Notes: generated from the letters alone by a model not told the origin. Shown: positions 16,452 to 24,923, numbered from the stretch's first letter. The stretch: 64,000 nt of DNA from Pseudooceanicola endophyticus (GCF_018760365.1 NZ_JAHIAB010000014.1:1-64000); one strand, 5' to 3'. Program-made: numbers and translations.

Positions 16452-16720
16452 ACGAGACCATCTCTGCCGCCATCCGCGACGCCCTGAGCGAAGTGACCGA
16501 GCGCCCCGCCGCCGCCCTGACCGCCGAGACGCGCTTTGACCGCGACTACGACCTCGACAGCTACATGTTCGTGCAGTTCCTGCTGACCCTGGAGGACAAG
16601 CTGCCCGGGCTGCGCTTTGCCCCCGAAGACATCGGCCAGGCCGATTTCAACACCGCCGGGACCCTGGCCACCCATGTCGAAGCCGCGCTGATCCGGGCCG
16701 GGGCACGCGCAGATGCTTGA
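16448..16720 (+). CDS. Acyl carrier protein 1
   Basis: This 90-aa carrier protein has the phosphopantetheine attachment site Ser38 in DYDLDSYMFVQ, matching the acidic D-S-L/Y pattern of ACPs. It should be activated by the Sfp-type transferase encoded at 39140. It overlaps the KAS III gene by four bases and the next gene by eight, so the three are tightly coupled. It would carry a growing acyl or aminoacyl chain for the adjacent condensing enzyme; the cargo is unknown. Confidence 0.85.
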   Translation: MNETISAAIRDALSEVTERPAAALTAETRFDRDYDLDSYMFVQFLLTLEDKLPGLRFAPEDIGQADFNTAGTLATHVEAALIRAGARADA

Positions 16721-17357
16721 TATCGCACGCGCTTCCTCCCTCGCGGGTGCGGTGCTGGCCATGGCCCGCGCCGCCGGCCCCGCCCCGGCGCTGGAGCTGG
16801 CCTGCGAGGGGCTGAGCGGGTGCCCGGGCTACCTTGCTCCGGGGCGTCACGCCCTTCATGCGCTGGATGCGGCGCTGGTGGATCCGGCCTGCCCCGATCA
16901 GCCGCCCGCGATCCTGAGGACCGCCACCGACCCCGCGCTGGCCGCCTTCGGGCTGCGCCTGTCGGAACTGGCCCCGTGCCCGCCGCTGGCGCCGCTGCCC
17001 GAATGTGCCCAGCTGGCCCTGGCGCTGCGGCTGGGCCTGCTGGCACGGATCCTCGACCTGGCCTTCCGCCATCTGGAAACCCGCGAGATCTTTGGCCAGC
17101 GCGCGACCCATCTGCAGCTGATCAAGGCGCGTTTCTCGGCCGGGGGCGCCTTCCTGGCCCGGATGGAAACAGAGCTGTCGCTGGGCCCCGTCGCCGCGCC
17201 CGGCCTCCTGCATGACGAGATCGACCGCCACACCATCCAGGCCGCCAAGCTGATGGGCGGGCACGGCTATCTCGAAGGCAGTTTGCACGGGCTGGAATAT
17301 TGCTCCCAGATGATCCGGGCGGTCTACGGCGCCCCCGTGCCGGAGCATCCCGCATGA
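16713..17357 (+). CDS. Acyl-CoA dehydrogenase C-terminal-domain-like protein
   Basis: At 214 aa this is about half the length of an acyl-CoA dehydrogenase. The second half matches the C-terminal helical bundle (LGLLARILDLAFRHLETREIFGQ, then IQAAKLMGGHGYLEGSLHGLEY), including the GGxGY block that contacts FAD in full enzymes. The N-terminal helical and beta domains are absent, replaced by about 90 Ala/Pro-rich residues. It may pair with the full-length dehydrogenase (38007) or the fused one (20612), or be a non-catalytic scaffold. There is no frameshift: the gene is cleanly overlapped on both sides (ATGA with the next gene), arguing for a functional short protein. Confidence 0.65.
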   Translation: MLDIARASSLAGAVLAMARAAGPAPALELACEGLSGCPGYLAPGRHALHALDAALVDPACPDQPPAILRTATDPALAAFGLRLSELAPCPPLAPLPECAQLALALRLGLLARILDLAFRHLETREIFGQRATHLQLIKARFSAGGAFLARMETELSLGPVAAPGLLHDEIDRHTIQAAKLMGGHGYLEGSLHGLEYCSQMIRAVYGAPVPEHPA

Positions 17358-17944
17358 GCATCGCCCAGAGGCCCCCGCGCGCGCCCGGTGCCGCCCTGAT
17401 GGCCGCCGGACGGCTGCCCTTCCGAGCGGACCTGCATCCGGACGAGGCCGCGCCCGAAGCCTGGCGCGCCCTGACCGCCTCCGGCCCGGAGCCCCTTGCG
17501 GTGCGTCGTGCGGGCTTTGCCGGACCCGACGGCGGCCTGCTGCCCCATGCCCCCGGGCTGCGCGGGCTCTGGGACCGGCTCCAGGCCGGGCTGGCGCCGC
17601 AGGCGCACCGTCCGCTTGGGCTGATCTACCTGCACCGGGGCCACCAGTTCGATACCGCCAGCCCGGTTCTGGCCGATCTTCTGCGGCTGATCGGCCATCG
17701 CGGCGCCGCCTGGGCGCTGCGGGCCGAAACCCCCGCGGCCCTGGCCGACGCGCTGGATCTGGCCCGCCAGATCGCCACCCTGCGCGGCCCCCTGCTGGTG
17801 CTCAGCGATCCGACACGGCGGCTGCCGGACCCCGCGCGCCCCTGCCCGGCCCTGCGTTTCCTGCTGCTGGGCCTGCCCGAAGACCATCGCCCCGCCGCCC
17901 GCCTGCCTTCCCCCTCCCGTTCCCTCGTGCAGGAGACTGCCTGA
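17354..17944 (+). CDS. Truncated KAS-like protein lacking the active-site Cys
   Basis: I first could not assign this 196-aa protein. Comparison with the KAS III encoded at 23907 shows a shared pattern: LIYLHRGHQFDTASPVLADL here against LILSHGQPLLFAPGSAPARRL there, then AETPAALADALDLA against QHNCSGLFWALDLA. The cysteine position is Pro127 (or Thr126), and the C-terminal half with the catalytic His residues is missing. It therefore looks like a solitary N-terminal thiolase half-domain without catalytic residues. A structural partner or chain-length-factor-like role is possible. Both ends overlap neighbouring genes, so it is a designed member of the operon rather than debris. Function is unknown. 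Confidence 0.55.
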   Translation: MSIAQRPPRAPGAALMAAGRLPFRADLHPDEAAPEAWRALTASGPEPLAVRRAGFAGPDGGLLPHAPGLRGLWDRLQAGLAPQAHRPLGLIYLHRGHQFDTASPVLADLLRLIGHRGAAWALRAETPAALADALDLARQIATLRGPLLVLSDPTRRLPDPARPCPALRFLLLGLPEDHRPAARLPSPSRSLVQETA

Positions 17945-19308
17945 TGTCCTCCGTCGACGCCCCGACCCTGACGCCGGCCAAGATGCCCTCGATCCCCGGG
18001 GTCCTCGGGCAGATCTTCGCCCTGGCCATTCCCTTTGCCCTGGGCGCCGCCATCACCTCGGCGCTGAACCTCGGCAAGATCGCCCTGCTGGCGCGGGCCC
18101 CCGACACCGGCGCGCTGCAGGTTCTGTCGCTGCTGCAACCCGCCTTCATCCTGATCCTGGCCATGATGGAGGCCCTGGCCATCACCAACCAGGTGTTCAG
18201 CGCCCGGTCGCGCCATGCCTGGCCGCGCCGGGGCGTGAGGCGCGCCACGCTGCGGCTGGGCGGCACCGGGATCGTGATCTTCCTGGGCGTCGCCGCCGCC
18301 GGGCAGGCGCTGGCCCTGCTCTGGCCGACGACGGACCCGACCCTGCGCACCATGCTCGACCATGCCGCGCCCTTCGTGCTTTCGATGATCCCCTTCGTAC
18401 TGTTCGACATCTGCTACGGCGCGCTGCGCGGCCAGGGCAAGGTGCTGGCCGGCCTGCTGCCCTTCGCCGCGCTGGTGGCGGTCGACCTGGCCGTCACCTG
18501 GACCCTGGTCAGCCGCTTCGGCTGGGGCTTCGAGGCGGTGCTGGCCGGCAATGTCACCGGCGCCCTGCTGATGCTGCCGGTGATCGCGCTGCTGCTCTGG
18601 CGCGCGACCCGCCATGCGGACCCGGTCCCGGACCAGCCCTTCCGGATCCGCCTGAAGCAGCTCCAGATCGGCGTCGGCCTGCCGGTTTTCAGCTCTCTCG
18701 TGGTCGGTTTCGTCAGCTCTTCGGTGATCTTCCCGCTGCTGTCGCACCTAGGTCAGGAGGGCGCCTCGGCCTTCCTCGTGGTGCTGCGCTACCGCATCGC
18801 CTTCATGATCCCCGCCATCGCCATCGGCTCGGCCATCGCGATCCTGGTCAACCAGCAGGCCGAGGCGGGCCCGCAGGCCCACCCCCGCACCGCCACCCGC
18901 TACCTTTGCTGGGGGATCGGTGCCATGCTGATCCTCTATGCCGGGGCGACGGCCCTGCTGCCGCTGTGGCCGGCCCCGCTGGACCTGCTGGTGCCGGCGC
19001 GCTCGCAAACCCTGCATGCCGCGACCGAGGGGATGTTCCGCCAGCTTCTGGTCACCTTCTTCCTGGTTGCCGCCTCGGCGATGTTCCAGGTCATCCTCGA
19101 ACAGCTGGGCCGGGGTGTTCAGGTCCTGATCATCGCCATCGTGACCGAGCTTGGCACCTGCGCCGCGCTGCTCTGGGCGATGACGCGGGGCGCCGATCAG
19201 ACGGCGGTGATCGCGGTGATGATCGGCTTTGCCGCCCTGGGCTTCGTGCTGCTGGCGGGCCAGGTCGTGGTGCTGATGCGCCGCATGGGAGGCCCCGATG
19301 CGGTCTGA
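17944..19308 (+). CDS. MATE-family efflux transporter
   Basis: This 454-aa inner-membrane protein has 12 predicted helices and the two-lobed MATE pattern. The first lobe has a FALGAAITSALNLGKIALLARA region and a GALRGQGK loop; the second has matching segments (MIPAIAIGSAIAILVNQQAEAG). MATE proteins export drugs and secondary metabolites using sodium or proton gradients. Its place inside the biosynthetic operon, sharing one base with the previous stop, suggests it exports the product or an intermediate and may give self-protection. Confidence 0.8.
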   Translation: MSSVDAPTLTPAKMPSIPGVLGQIFALAIPFALGAAITSALNLGKIALLARAPDTGALQVLSLLQPAFILILAMMEALAITNQVFSARSRHAWPRRGVRRATLRLGGTGIVIFLGVAAAGQALALLWPTTDPTLRTMLDHAAPFVLSMIPFVLFDICYGALRGQGKVLAGLLPFAALVAVDLAVTWTLVSRFGWGFEAVLAGNVTGALLMLPVIALLLWRATRHADPVPDQPFRIRLKQLQIGVGLPVFSSLVVGFVSSSVIFPLLSHLGQEGASAFLVVLRYRIAFMIPAIAIGSAIAILVNQQAEAGPQAHPRTATRYLCWGIGAMLILYAGATALLPLWPAPLDLLVPARSQTLHAATEGMFRQLLVTFFLVAASAMFQVILEQLGRGVQVLIIAIVTELGTCAALLWAMTRGADQTAVIAVMIGFAALGFVLLAGQVVVLMRRMGGPDAV

Positions 19309-19350
19309 GCGCACCCGCCGCCCCCCGGTCCGCCCCCCGGAGGCCGGACC

Positions 19351-20292
19351 ATGCTGAGGATCCTCGATATGGCCCTGGCCTATCCCGCCCGCGAACAGCG
19401 CCTCTCCGAGCTGGAGACAGAGCTGGCGCTGTCGCGCAATCAGATGCGCATGTACGACCGCTTCTTCGGCTTCGACCGCTTTCGCTGCGACCCCGGCGAA
19501 CCCCTGGCCCGTCTGACCGACCGGGCCGCCCGCGAGGTCCTGGCACGCAACCCCGGTCAGGATGACCGCCTGTCGCATGTCCTGCATTGCCACACGCTGA
19601 TGAACACCGCCGTCGCGGGGGGCGAAACCTCGGACGTGCTGGGCGGGTTCCGCGACCGCGGCCTCGAGGTGTTCAGCGCCACGATGAACCACTGCGCCAC
19701 CGGCGTTTCCATGCTGGGGATGCTCTCGCACCTGCTGGATGAGGGCCAGGCGGCCCTGATCCTGATCGGCGAAAAGGCCTTCCACCCGGCGATCCGGGTG
19801 ATCGAGAACACCACCATCATGGGAGAGGCCGCCGCCGCGATCCTTGTGGCCCAGGAACCTGCCCGACCGGCCCGCGGCAGCTACGAGGTGCTGGGCACCC
19901 ATGTGCTGCATGAAACCAGCTTCTGGAAGAACACCGGCCTGCGCGGAGAGCCCTATCTGGAGGGGTTCGACACGATCTACCAGGATTTTGCCTGCGCCGG
20001 CATCGCCCGGGCGCTGCAACGTTTCGGACGCGAGGCCGGGCAGATCCGCATGGTCATGCCGCACAATGTCAACCTGCCGTCGTGGTTCCACATCGCCAGC
20101 GCCACCGGTCTGAGCCGCGCGCAGATCCAGCTTTCGACGATTGCGCGCTACGGCCACTGCTTCGGCGCCGATCCCTTCATCAACCTTGCCGAGACAGCCG
20201 CCAGCGGCGCGCTCGATCCCGGCGACCAGGTCCTGCTGTACAGCATCGGGCTGGGGGCCACGGCCTCCTGTGCGCTGCTGCAGGTGAACTGA
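19351..20292 (+). CDS. KAS III (FabH-like) condensing enzyme
   Basis: This 313-aa thiolase-fold enzyme is a paralogue of the 15492 product; both share MYxRFFG near residue 35-40 and GEKAFHP in the middle. Catalytic candidates are Cys115 in TMNHCATG, His238 in MPHNVNL and His269 in YGHCFGADPFINL, again with His where FabH has Asn. An acidic GEAAAAILV segment matches the dimer/cap region. The ribosome binding site GGAGG (19339-19343) lies in the loop of a GGTCCG/CGGACC hairpin (19327-19350), which may temper translation. Substrate unknown; probably loads or extends the ACP encoded next. Confidence 0.8.
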   Translation: MLRILDMALAYPAREQRLSELETELALSRNQMRMYDRFFGFDRFRCDPGEPLARLTDRAAREVLARNPGQDDRLSHVLHCHTLMNTAVAGGETSDVLGGFRDRGLEVFSATMNHCATGVSMLGMLSHLLDEGQAALILIGEKAFHPAIRVIENTTIMGEAAAAILVAQEPARPARGSYEVLGTHVLHETSFWKNTGLRGEPYLEGFDTIYQDFACAGIARALQRFGREAGQIRMVMPHNVNLPSWFHIASATGLSRAQIQLSTIARYGHCFGADPFINLAETAASGALDPGDQVLLYSIGLGATASCALLQVN

Positions 20293-20327
20293 CCGCCCGA
20301 CCCCGCCCAATCCCCAGGAGACCGACC

Positions 20328-20609
20328 ATGCCCCCCGACATTTCCCCCATTCTGGACAGCCTGCGCGACATCGGGCTTGGCCCGCAACGACTGGAGCGCG
20401 CCCGTCAGGACTGCGTGCTTTTCGGCCCCGGCGGGCTGCTGAACTCCATCGAGCTGGTGCAGTTCATCGCCAGCCTGAGCGAGCAGAGCGGCATCGACGC
20501 CTTCGAGTTCATGGAAGGGTTCCAGCCGGGCACCGAGGGGATCCTCAGTTCCGTGGGCCGGCTGCAGGCCTTCCTGGCCGAACGCGCGCCGCAGGCAAGG
20601 GCAAGCTGA
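20328..20609 (+). CDS. Acyl carrier protein 2
   Basis: This 93-aa carrier protein has the likely phosphopantetheine serine Ser40 in GLLNSIELVQFI, a close variant of the DSLxLV site, followed by acidic helix III residues. The start at 20328 follows CAGGAG. It sits between a KAS III gene and the decarboxylase-dehydrogenase fusion, two bases ahead of the latter, so its cargo is probably the substrate or product of both. Confidence 0.8.
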   Translation: MPPDISPILDSLRDIGLGPQRLERARQDCVLFGPGGLLNSIELVQFIASLSEQSGIDAFEFMEGFQPGTEGILSSVGRLQAFLAERAPQARAS

Positions 20610-20611
20610 CC

Positions 20612-23056
20612 ATGGATGGCACCTTCGATCTCGCGGCGCAGCAGCCGGACCTGGCCGGGCGGATGGCCCGGGCCGCCGGGCTTTTCGGCACGCCCTTCTA
20701 CCTTTACGACGGCGATGCGCTGCGCGCCCGCGTCGCGCAGCTCCGCACGGCCCTGCCCGGGGTGGCGTTCTTCTATTCCCTCAAGGCCAATCCCAACCTC
20801 TCTGTCGTGTCCCGCCTGATCGCCGCCGGGGCCGGCGCCGAGGTCTGCTCAAGGCTGGAACTGGAAACCGCGCTGGCTGCCGGGGCCCCGCCGGACCGCA
20901 TCCTGATGGTCGGCCCGGCCAAGTCTGCGGACGAACTGGCCCGCGCGGTCGATCTGGGCATCGCCGCCATCGTGGCGGATTCCCTTGATGAACTGGAAGA
21001 GATCGACGCCCTGGCCCGGGCGCGCGGCACCGTCCAGCCCGTCGCCCTGCGGATCAATCCCGATTTCAGCGCGACGGGCGCCCGCCTGTCGATGGGCGGG
21101 CGGGCCACCCAGTTCGGGCTGGACCAGCCGCTGCTGCCCGATACCCTGACCGCCCTGCGGGCGCTGCCGGGCCTGCGCCTTGCGGGGCTGCATGTCTACA
21201 TGGGCACCCGGATCCTGTCGCCCGAGGTGATCGCCGCCAATACCCGCCAGATCCTTGCGCTGGCCGATGAGATGCTGGCGGACGGGCCGCTCGATTTCGT
21301 CGATGTCGGCGGCGGTTTCGGCGTGGCCTATCACGAGGGCGAGGTGCCGCTGGATCTGGCAGCCGTGGCGGGGGCGCTGAACCCGATGATCCGGGCCTTC
21401 CGGGCGCGCCATCCCGGCACCCGCGTCGCCATCGAGCTGGGCCGCTACATGGTGGCCGAGGCCGGTATCTTCGTCACCCGCATCCGCCGCAACAAGCGGA
21501 CCAAGGGCGAGCAGTTCGCGATCTGCGACGGCGGCTCGAACCTTCATGCGGCGGCGGCCGGCCAGGGCTTCATGCGCCGGAACTTCCCCATCAGCCTGCA
21601 TGATGCGGAGGGCCAGCCGCGCGCCGGCACCCCCGAACGCTGGAGCGCCACCGGCCCGCTTTGCACCCCGATGGATGTCATCGCCTCGGGGATCGAGCTG
21701 CCCGCGCCGCGCCCCGATGACCTGCTGTGCCTGCACCATTCGGGCGCTTACGGGCCCAGTGCCTCTCCCACGGACTTCCTGGGTTTCGGCGCCCCCGCCG
21801 AGGTCATTGCCGATGGCGACCGGCTGAGCCTGGCCAGCCCGGCCCCGCGCTGGCAGGAGCGGCTTTCGCGACAGCAGCCCCTTTCCGCGCCGCCTTCCGC
21901 CGCGCCCCTTGTGCTGCCCGCGCCCTTCGATCACCCGGCGCTGGCGCGGCTGGACGGGCTGCGGGCGCTGTTCGAGCGCACCGGAGCCCGGCTGGAGGAG
22001 GATCCCGCGGCCTGCGCGGACCTCTGGCAAGAGCCGCTGGTCCGGGCGCTGACCACGATCGGCGTGCCCGAGGCCTTCAACGGTTTCCCGCTGTCGCAGA
22101 CGCCCCTCGGGCTGAGCGAGTGCCCCTATCCGCTTCATGTGGCGATGATCGAGCGGCTGGCGCGGATGGACGCAAGTTGCATCCTGGCGCTTCAGGGCCC
22201 CTCGCTTTCCGGCGGGGCCGTGCTGGCCATGGGCACCCCCGACCAGCAGGCGCGCTTCTTCGCCCCCTGGCGCGACGGGCCGCAGGGCACCTTCTTCGCC
22301 GTCACCGAGCCCGAGGTGGGCTCCGATGCCTCGGCCGGGCGCACCCGCATCGACACCGACTCCGAGGGCCGCATGTGGCTGAGCGGAGAGAAGATGCTGG
22401 TGGGCAACATCGCCCGGTCCTCGGTCGGGCTGGTCTTTGCCCATCATGCCGGTTCGCGCCGGGCGGCGCTGGTCCTGCTGGAGATGGACCGCCTGGCGCG
22501 GGAGATCCAGAACGGCCAGCTCGGGATCGCGCGCCTGCCCACCAACGGGCTGCGCGGCGCCGATTTGGCGCGGATCACCATGGAACGCCTGCCGATCGAT
22601 CCCGGGATGATCCTGGGCGATGGCAGTACCGCCACGCTGCGCGACGGCTTCATGGCGATCAACGGCGTGTTCGAGCGCAACCGCCCGGTGGTGGCGGCAC
22701 TCGCGCTTGGCAACGGTCGGGGCATTCTGGACCGGCTGGCCATCGCCGGGGCCACCGGCTTTGCCGATCTGGAACGGCGTCACCTGGCGCTGCTGCACCG
22801 GCTGGCCGGGGTGCTGGAGGATTATGCCGAAGGCCGCCCCCGTGCCCATCGCATCAGCCAGATCAAGCTGCAGGCGGTCGCCTTCTCGGATGCGCTGGCC
22901 GCGCGCATTCCCGCCCGGGCGCCGCAGGCGCTGCTGGCGGATCCGCTGCTGCGCCGCAAAATGCGCGATGCCCGGGCCTTCGAATACATGGAGGGAACCT
23001 CAAGCATCCACCTACTGAACGCCTTCCGGGCCTTTGCCGCGCAGGTGCCGGCATGA
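20612..23056 (+). CDS. Fusion: PLP fold-III decarboxylase + acyl-CoA dehydrogenase
   Basis: This single uninterrupted 814-aa protein has two enzymes. Residues 20-410 are an alanine-racemase-fold, LysA-like decarboxylase. It has the PLP lysine Lys58 in FYSLKANPN, a phosphate loop GGGFGVAY (233-240), ELGR (275-278), the catalytic Cys351 in GPLCTPMD, and Tyr380 in HHSGAYG. Residues about 438-814 are a full acyl-CoA dehydrogenase, with a FAVTEPEVGSD flavin/substrate block and a C-terminal EYMEGTSSIHLLN carrying the usual catalytic Glu (Glu794). A Pro/Ala-rich linker joins them. LysA-like enzymes such as BtrK decarboxylate an amino acid bound to a carrier protein. The fusion suggests decarboxylation then alpha,beta-oxidation of the same aminoacyl-ACP; that sequence is inference. 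It is coupled (ATGA) to the next gene. Confidence 0.85.
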   Translation: MDGTFDLAAQQPDLAGRMARAAGLFGTPFYLYDGDALRARVAQLRTALPGVAFFYSLKANPNLSVVSRLIAAGAGAEVCSRLELETALAAGAPPDRILMVGPAKSADELARAVDLGIAAIVADSLDELEEIDALARARGTVQPVALRINPDFSATGARLSMGGRATQFGLDQPLLPDTLTALRALPGLRLAGLHVYMGTRILSPEVIAANTRQILALADEMLADGPLDFVDVGGGFGVAYHEGEVPLDLAAVAGALNPMIRAFRARHPGTRVAIELGRYMVAEAGIFVTRIRRNKRTKGEQFAICDGGSNLHAAAAGQGFMRRNFPISLHDAEGQPRAGTPERWSATGPLCTPMDVIASGIELPAPRPDDLLCLHHSGAYGPSASPTDFLGFGAPAEVIADGDRLSLASPAPRWQERLSRQQPLSAPPSAAPLVLPAPFDHPALARLDGLRALFERTGARLEEDPAACADLWQEPLVRALTTIGVPEAFNGFPLSQTPLGLSECPYPLHVAMIERLARMDASCILALQGPSLSGGAVLAMGTPDQQARFFAPWRDGPQGTFFAVTEPEVGSDASAGRTRIDTDSEGRMWLSGEKMLVGNIARSSVGLVFAHHAGSRRAALVLLEMDRLAREIQNGQLGIARLPTNGLRGADLARITMERLPIDPGMILGDGSTATLRDGFMAINGVFERNRPVVAALALGNGRGILDRLAIAGATGFADLERRHLALLHRLAGVLEDYAEGRPRAHRISQIKLQAVAFSDALAARIPARAPQALLADPLLRRKMRDARAFEYMEGTSSIHLLNAFRAFAAQVPA

Positions 23057-23910
23057 ACATCACCCTCGATCCCGCAACCCTGGTGGCCCGGGACTTCGGT
23101 TGCCTCGAACCGGCCCAGCCCGAATGGCTGGACCAGCGCGCCTACTGGGAGGATTTCAATGCCCGTTTCTTCCGCTCGAACGGGCGCAGCTATGCCCCCG
23201 AGCGCGACAGCAACGTGCTGAACTGGCTCAGCGCGCCGGACCGCGCGCCCTTCTCGGCGATGACCGGAGAGCTGCTGGCGACGCTGGAACAGCGCGCGGA
23301 CCTGTCCGACATCGACATCGTGATCCTGGCGCACTGGCTGCCCGACCTGCACCTGGGCACCTCGGTCACCAATTTCGCCCTTCACCGTCTGGGGCTGGAG
23401 GACGGCTTTGGCTTTGCCATCTCCGACCGGGGTCTCTCGGCGCCGCTCTTCAGTCTGGATTGCGCGGCGCGCTACCTGCGCGACGGGCGTCGCAAGGCGC
23501 TGCTGCTGGTGATGGACCAGCGCCACCTGCTTTACCGCTCCGAGGTGGTCGACCGGCTCAACCCGGTGAATTCCGCCGCCGCCTTCCTGCTGGAGGAAAA
23601 CGGCACGGGCCTGCGCTACGAAGGCTACGCCCGCCGCCCCGGAACACCGGCTGCGGATGTGCCGGGGGCGGTGGCCGACCTCTGCGTCCGGCACGGGCTG
23701 GCACGGGCCGATGTGGCCGTGATCGCACCGCCCGCGCTTTGCCCGGCGCTGGCCGGGGATGGCCCGGTCACGGCCAGCCGGCCCGAACGGCTCTGCGCCG
23801 CGCCCTTCGCCGCACTGGCGGGCGTGGGCGGCCAGGACGTGATCCTGCTGTCCCACGAGGGCGAGACCCTGACCAGCCTGGTGCTGCGCGCCGGGACCCG
23901 CCCGGCATGA
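23053..23910 (+). CDS. KAS III-like protein without catalytic residues (partner subunit)
   Basis: This 285-aa protein has a recognisable thiolase-like core. Residues 85-145 (VILAHWLPDLHLGTSVTNF, then SDRGLSAPLFSLDCAARYL) line up with the active KAS III encoded next (QHNCSGLFWALDLAQVIL). The cysteine position is Leu128. The HxxN motif and the third-site His are also lost (LCAAPFAALAG replaces GHCYVCDPFLLL). It is translationally coupled to the active KAS at 23907. This mirrors PqsB/PqsC and KS/chain-length-factor pairs, in which one subunit lacks catalytic residues. A heterodimer with the next product is the best guess. Confidence 0.65.
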   Translation: MNITLDPATLVARDFGCLEPAQPEWLDQRAYWEDFNARFFRSNGRSYAPERDSNVLNWLSAPDRAPFSAMTGELLATLEQRADLSDIDIVILAHWLPDLHLGTSVTNFALHRLGLEDGFGFAISDRGLSAPLFSLDCAARYLRDGRRKALLLVMDQRHLLYRSEVVDRLNPVNSAAAFLLEENGTGLRYEGYARRPGTPAADVPGAVADLCVRHGLARADVAVIAPPALCPALAGDGPVTASRPERLCAAPFAALAGVGGQDVILLSHEGETLTSLVLRAGTRPA

Positions 23911-24923
23911 GGATGCGACTGAGCGCCCTTGCCAGCCACGTGCCCGCCGGGCGCCTGTCCTGCGAGGAGATCATCGCCGATGCCGGTGGCAGCCGCGCCG
24001 AGGCCCGGGTGTTCCGGCGGCTGTTCGGCATCGACCAGGTGGCGGCGCTGACGGAGACCGAGAGCCTGGACGCGGGCTTTCTTCAGGTCCTCGACCTGCT
24101 GGAAGCCCGGGCCCCCGGGCTGCGGCCCGAGGTGCTGATCCTCTCCCATGGCCAGCCGCTACTTTTCGCGCCGGGCAGCGCCCCCGCGCGGCGGCTGGCC
24201 GCGCTGCATCCGCTGCTGAGCGGCGTGCGTCGCTGCCACGAGGTGGACCAGCACAATTGCAGCGGCCTGTTCTGGGCGCTCGACCTGGCACAGGTCATCC
24301 TGAAGGCGGGCCTGGCAGGCTCCGTGCTGCTGCTGGGCGGCGATGGCCATCCCGGGCTGCGTCCCGGGGCGCGCTACGTGCCGGGCTGCACGCTGATGGG
24401 CGATGCCTTCTGCGGCATGATCGTGACGCGCGACGGCGACGGGCCGCAGATCAGCCCGCCGGTGCTGCGCACGCATCCGGAATTCTCGGCCGGGCGGGCG
24501 GGCAGCAGCAGGGAAATGGGCGTCTTCTTCGCCGCCCATGGCGGCATCGTTGCCGGGGCCCTGGCGGCGGCGGGTTTCGATCCCGACGGACCGGGCCGGC
24601 TGCTGCCGCACAATGTCAACCGGCTGGCCTGGCAGGGCTACTGCAGCGACCACGGGCTGGACCCTGCGCGCGTCGACCTCGGGCTGCTGCCCGATATCGG
24701 CCATTGCTACGTCTGCGATCCCTTCCTGCTGCTCGACCGGCTGCCGGTGGCCGCGCGCAGCGCCCCCGCGCCCCTGACCCTCCTGTCGGTGGGGATGGGC
24801 GGCTATGTCGGCGCCTGCCGCCTGGGCAGTGCCCGGGCGCTGGCCACCCCTCCGAAACGCTCCACCGTCCCGGTCCCTTCCGAAAAGGATCCCGTGCCAT
24901 GCCCGCATTCCCAACCCTGCTGA
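23907..24923 (+). CDS. KAS III (FabH-like) condensing enzyme, active subunit of a likely pair
   Basis: This 338-aa thiolase-fold enzyme has Cys118 in DQHNCSG, His235 in LPHNVNRLAW and His266 in IGHCYVCDPFLLL, plus a GMGGYVGAC C-terminal glycine loop. It is preceded by a Cys-less homologue with ATGA overlap, suggesting a heterodimer. The last 25 bases overlap the start of the AMP-ligase gene. It probably uses an aminoacyl- or acyl-ACP supplied by the ligase/ACP pair that follows. The His at the third site is shared with the other two active KAS proteins here. Confidence 0.8.
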   Translation: MRMRLSALASHVPAGRLSCEEIIADAGGSRAEARVFRRLFGIDQVAALTETESLDAGFLQVLDLLEARAPGLRPEVLILSHGQPLLFAPGSAPARRLAALHPLLSGVRRCHEVDQHNCSGLFWALDLAQVILKAGLAGSVLLLGGDGHPGLRPGARYVPGCTLMGDAFCGMIVTRDGDGPQISPPVLRTHPEFSAGRAGSSREMGVFFAAHGGIVAGALAAAGFDPDGPGRLLPHNVNRLAWQGYCSDHGLDPARVDLGLLPDIGHCYVCDPFLLLDRLPVAARSAPAPLTLLSVGMGGYVGACRLGSARALATPPKRSTVPVPSEKDPVPCPHSQPC

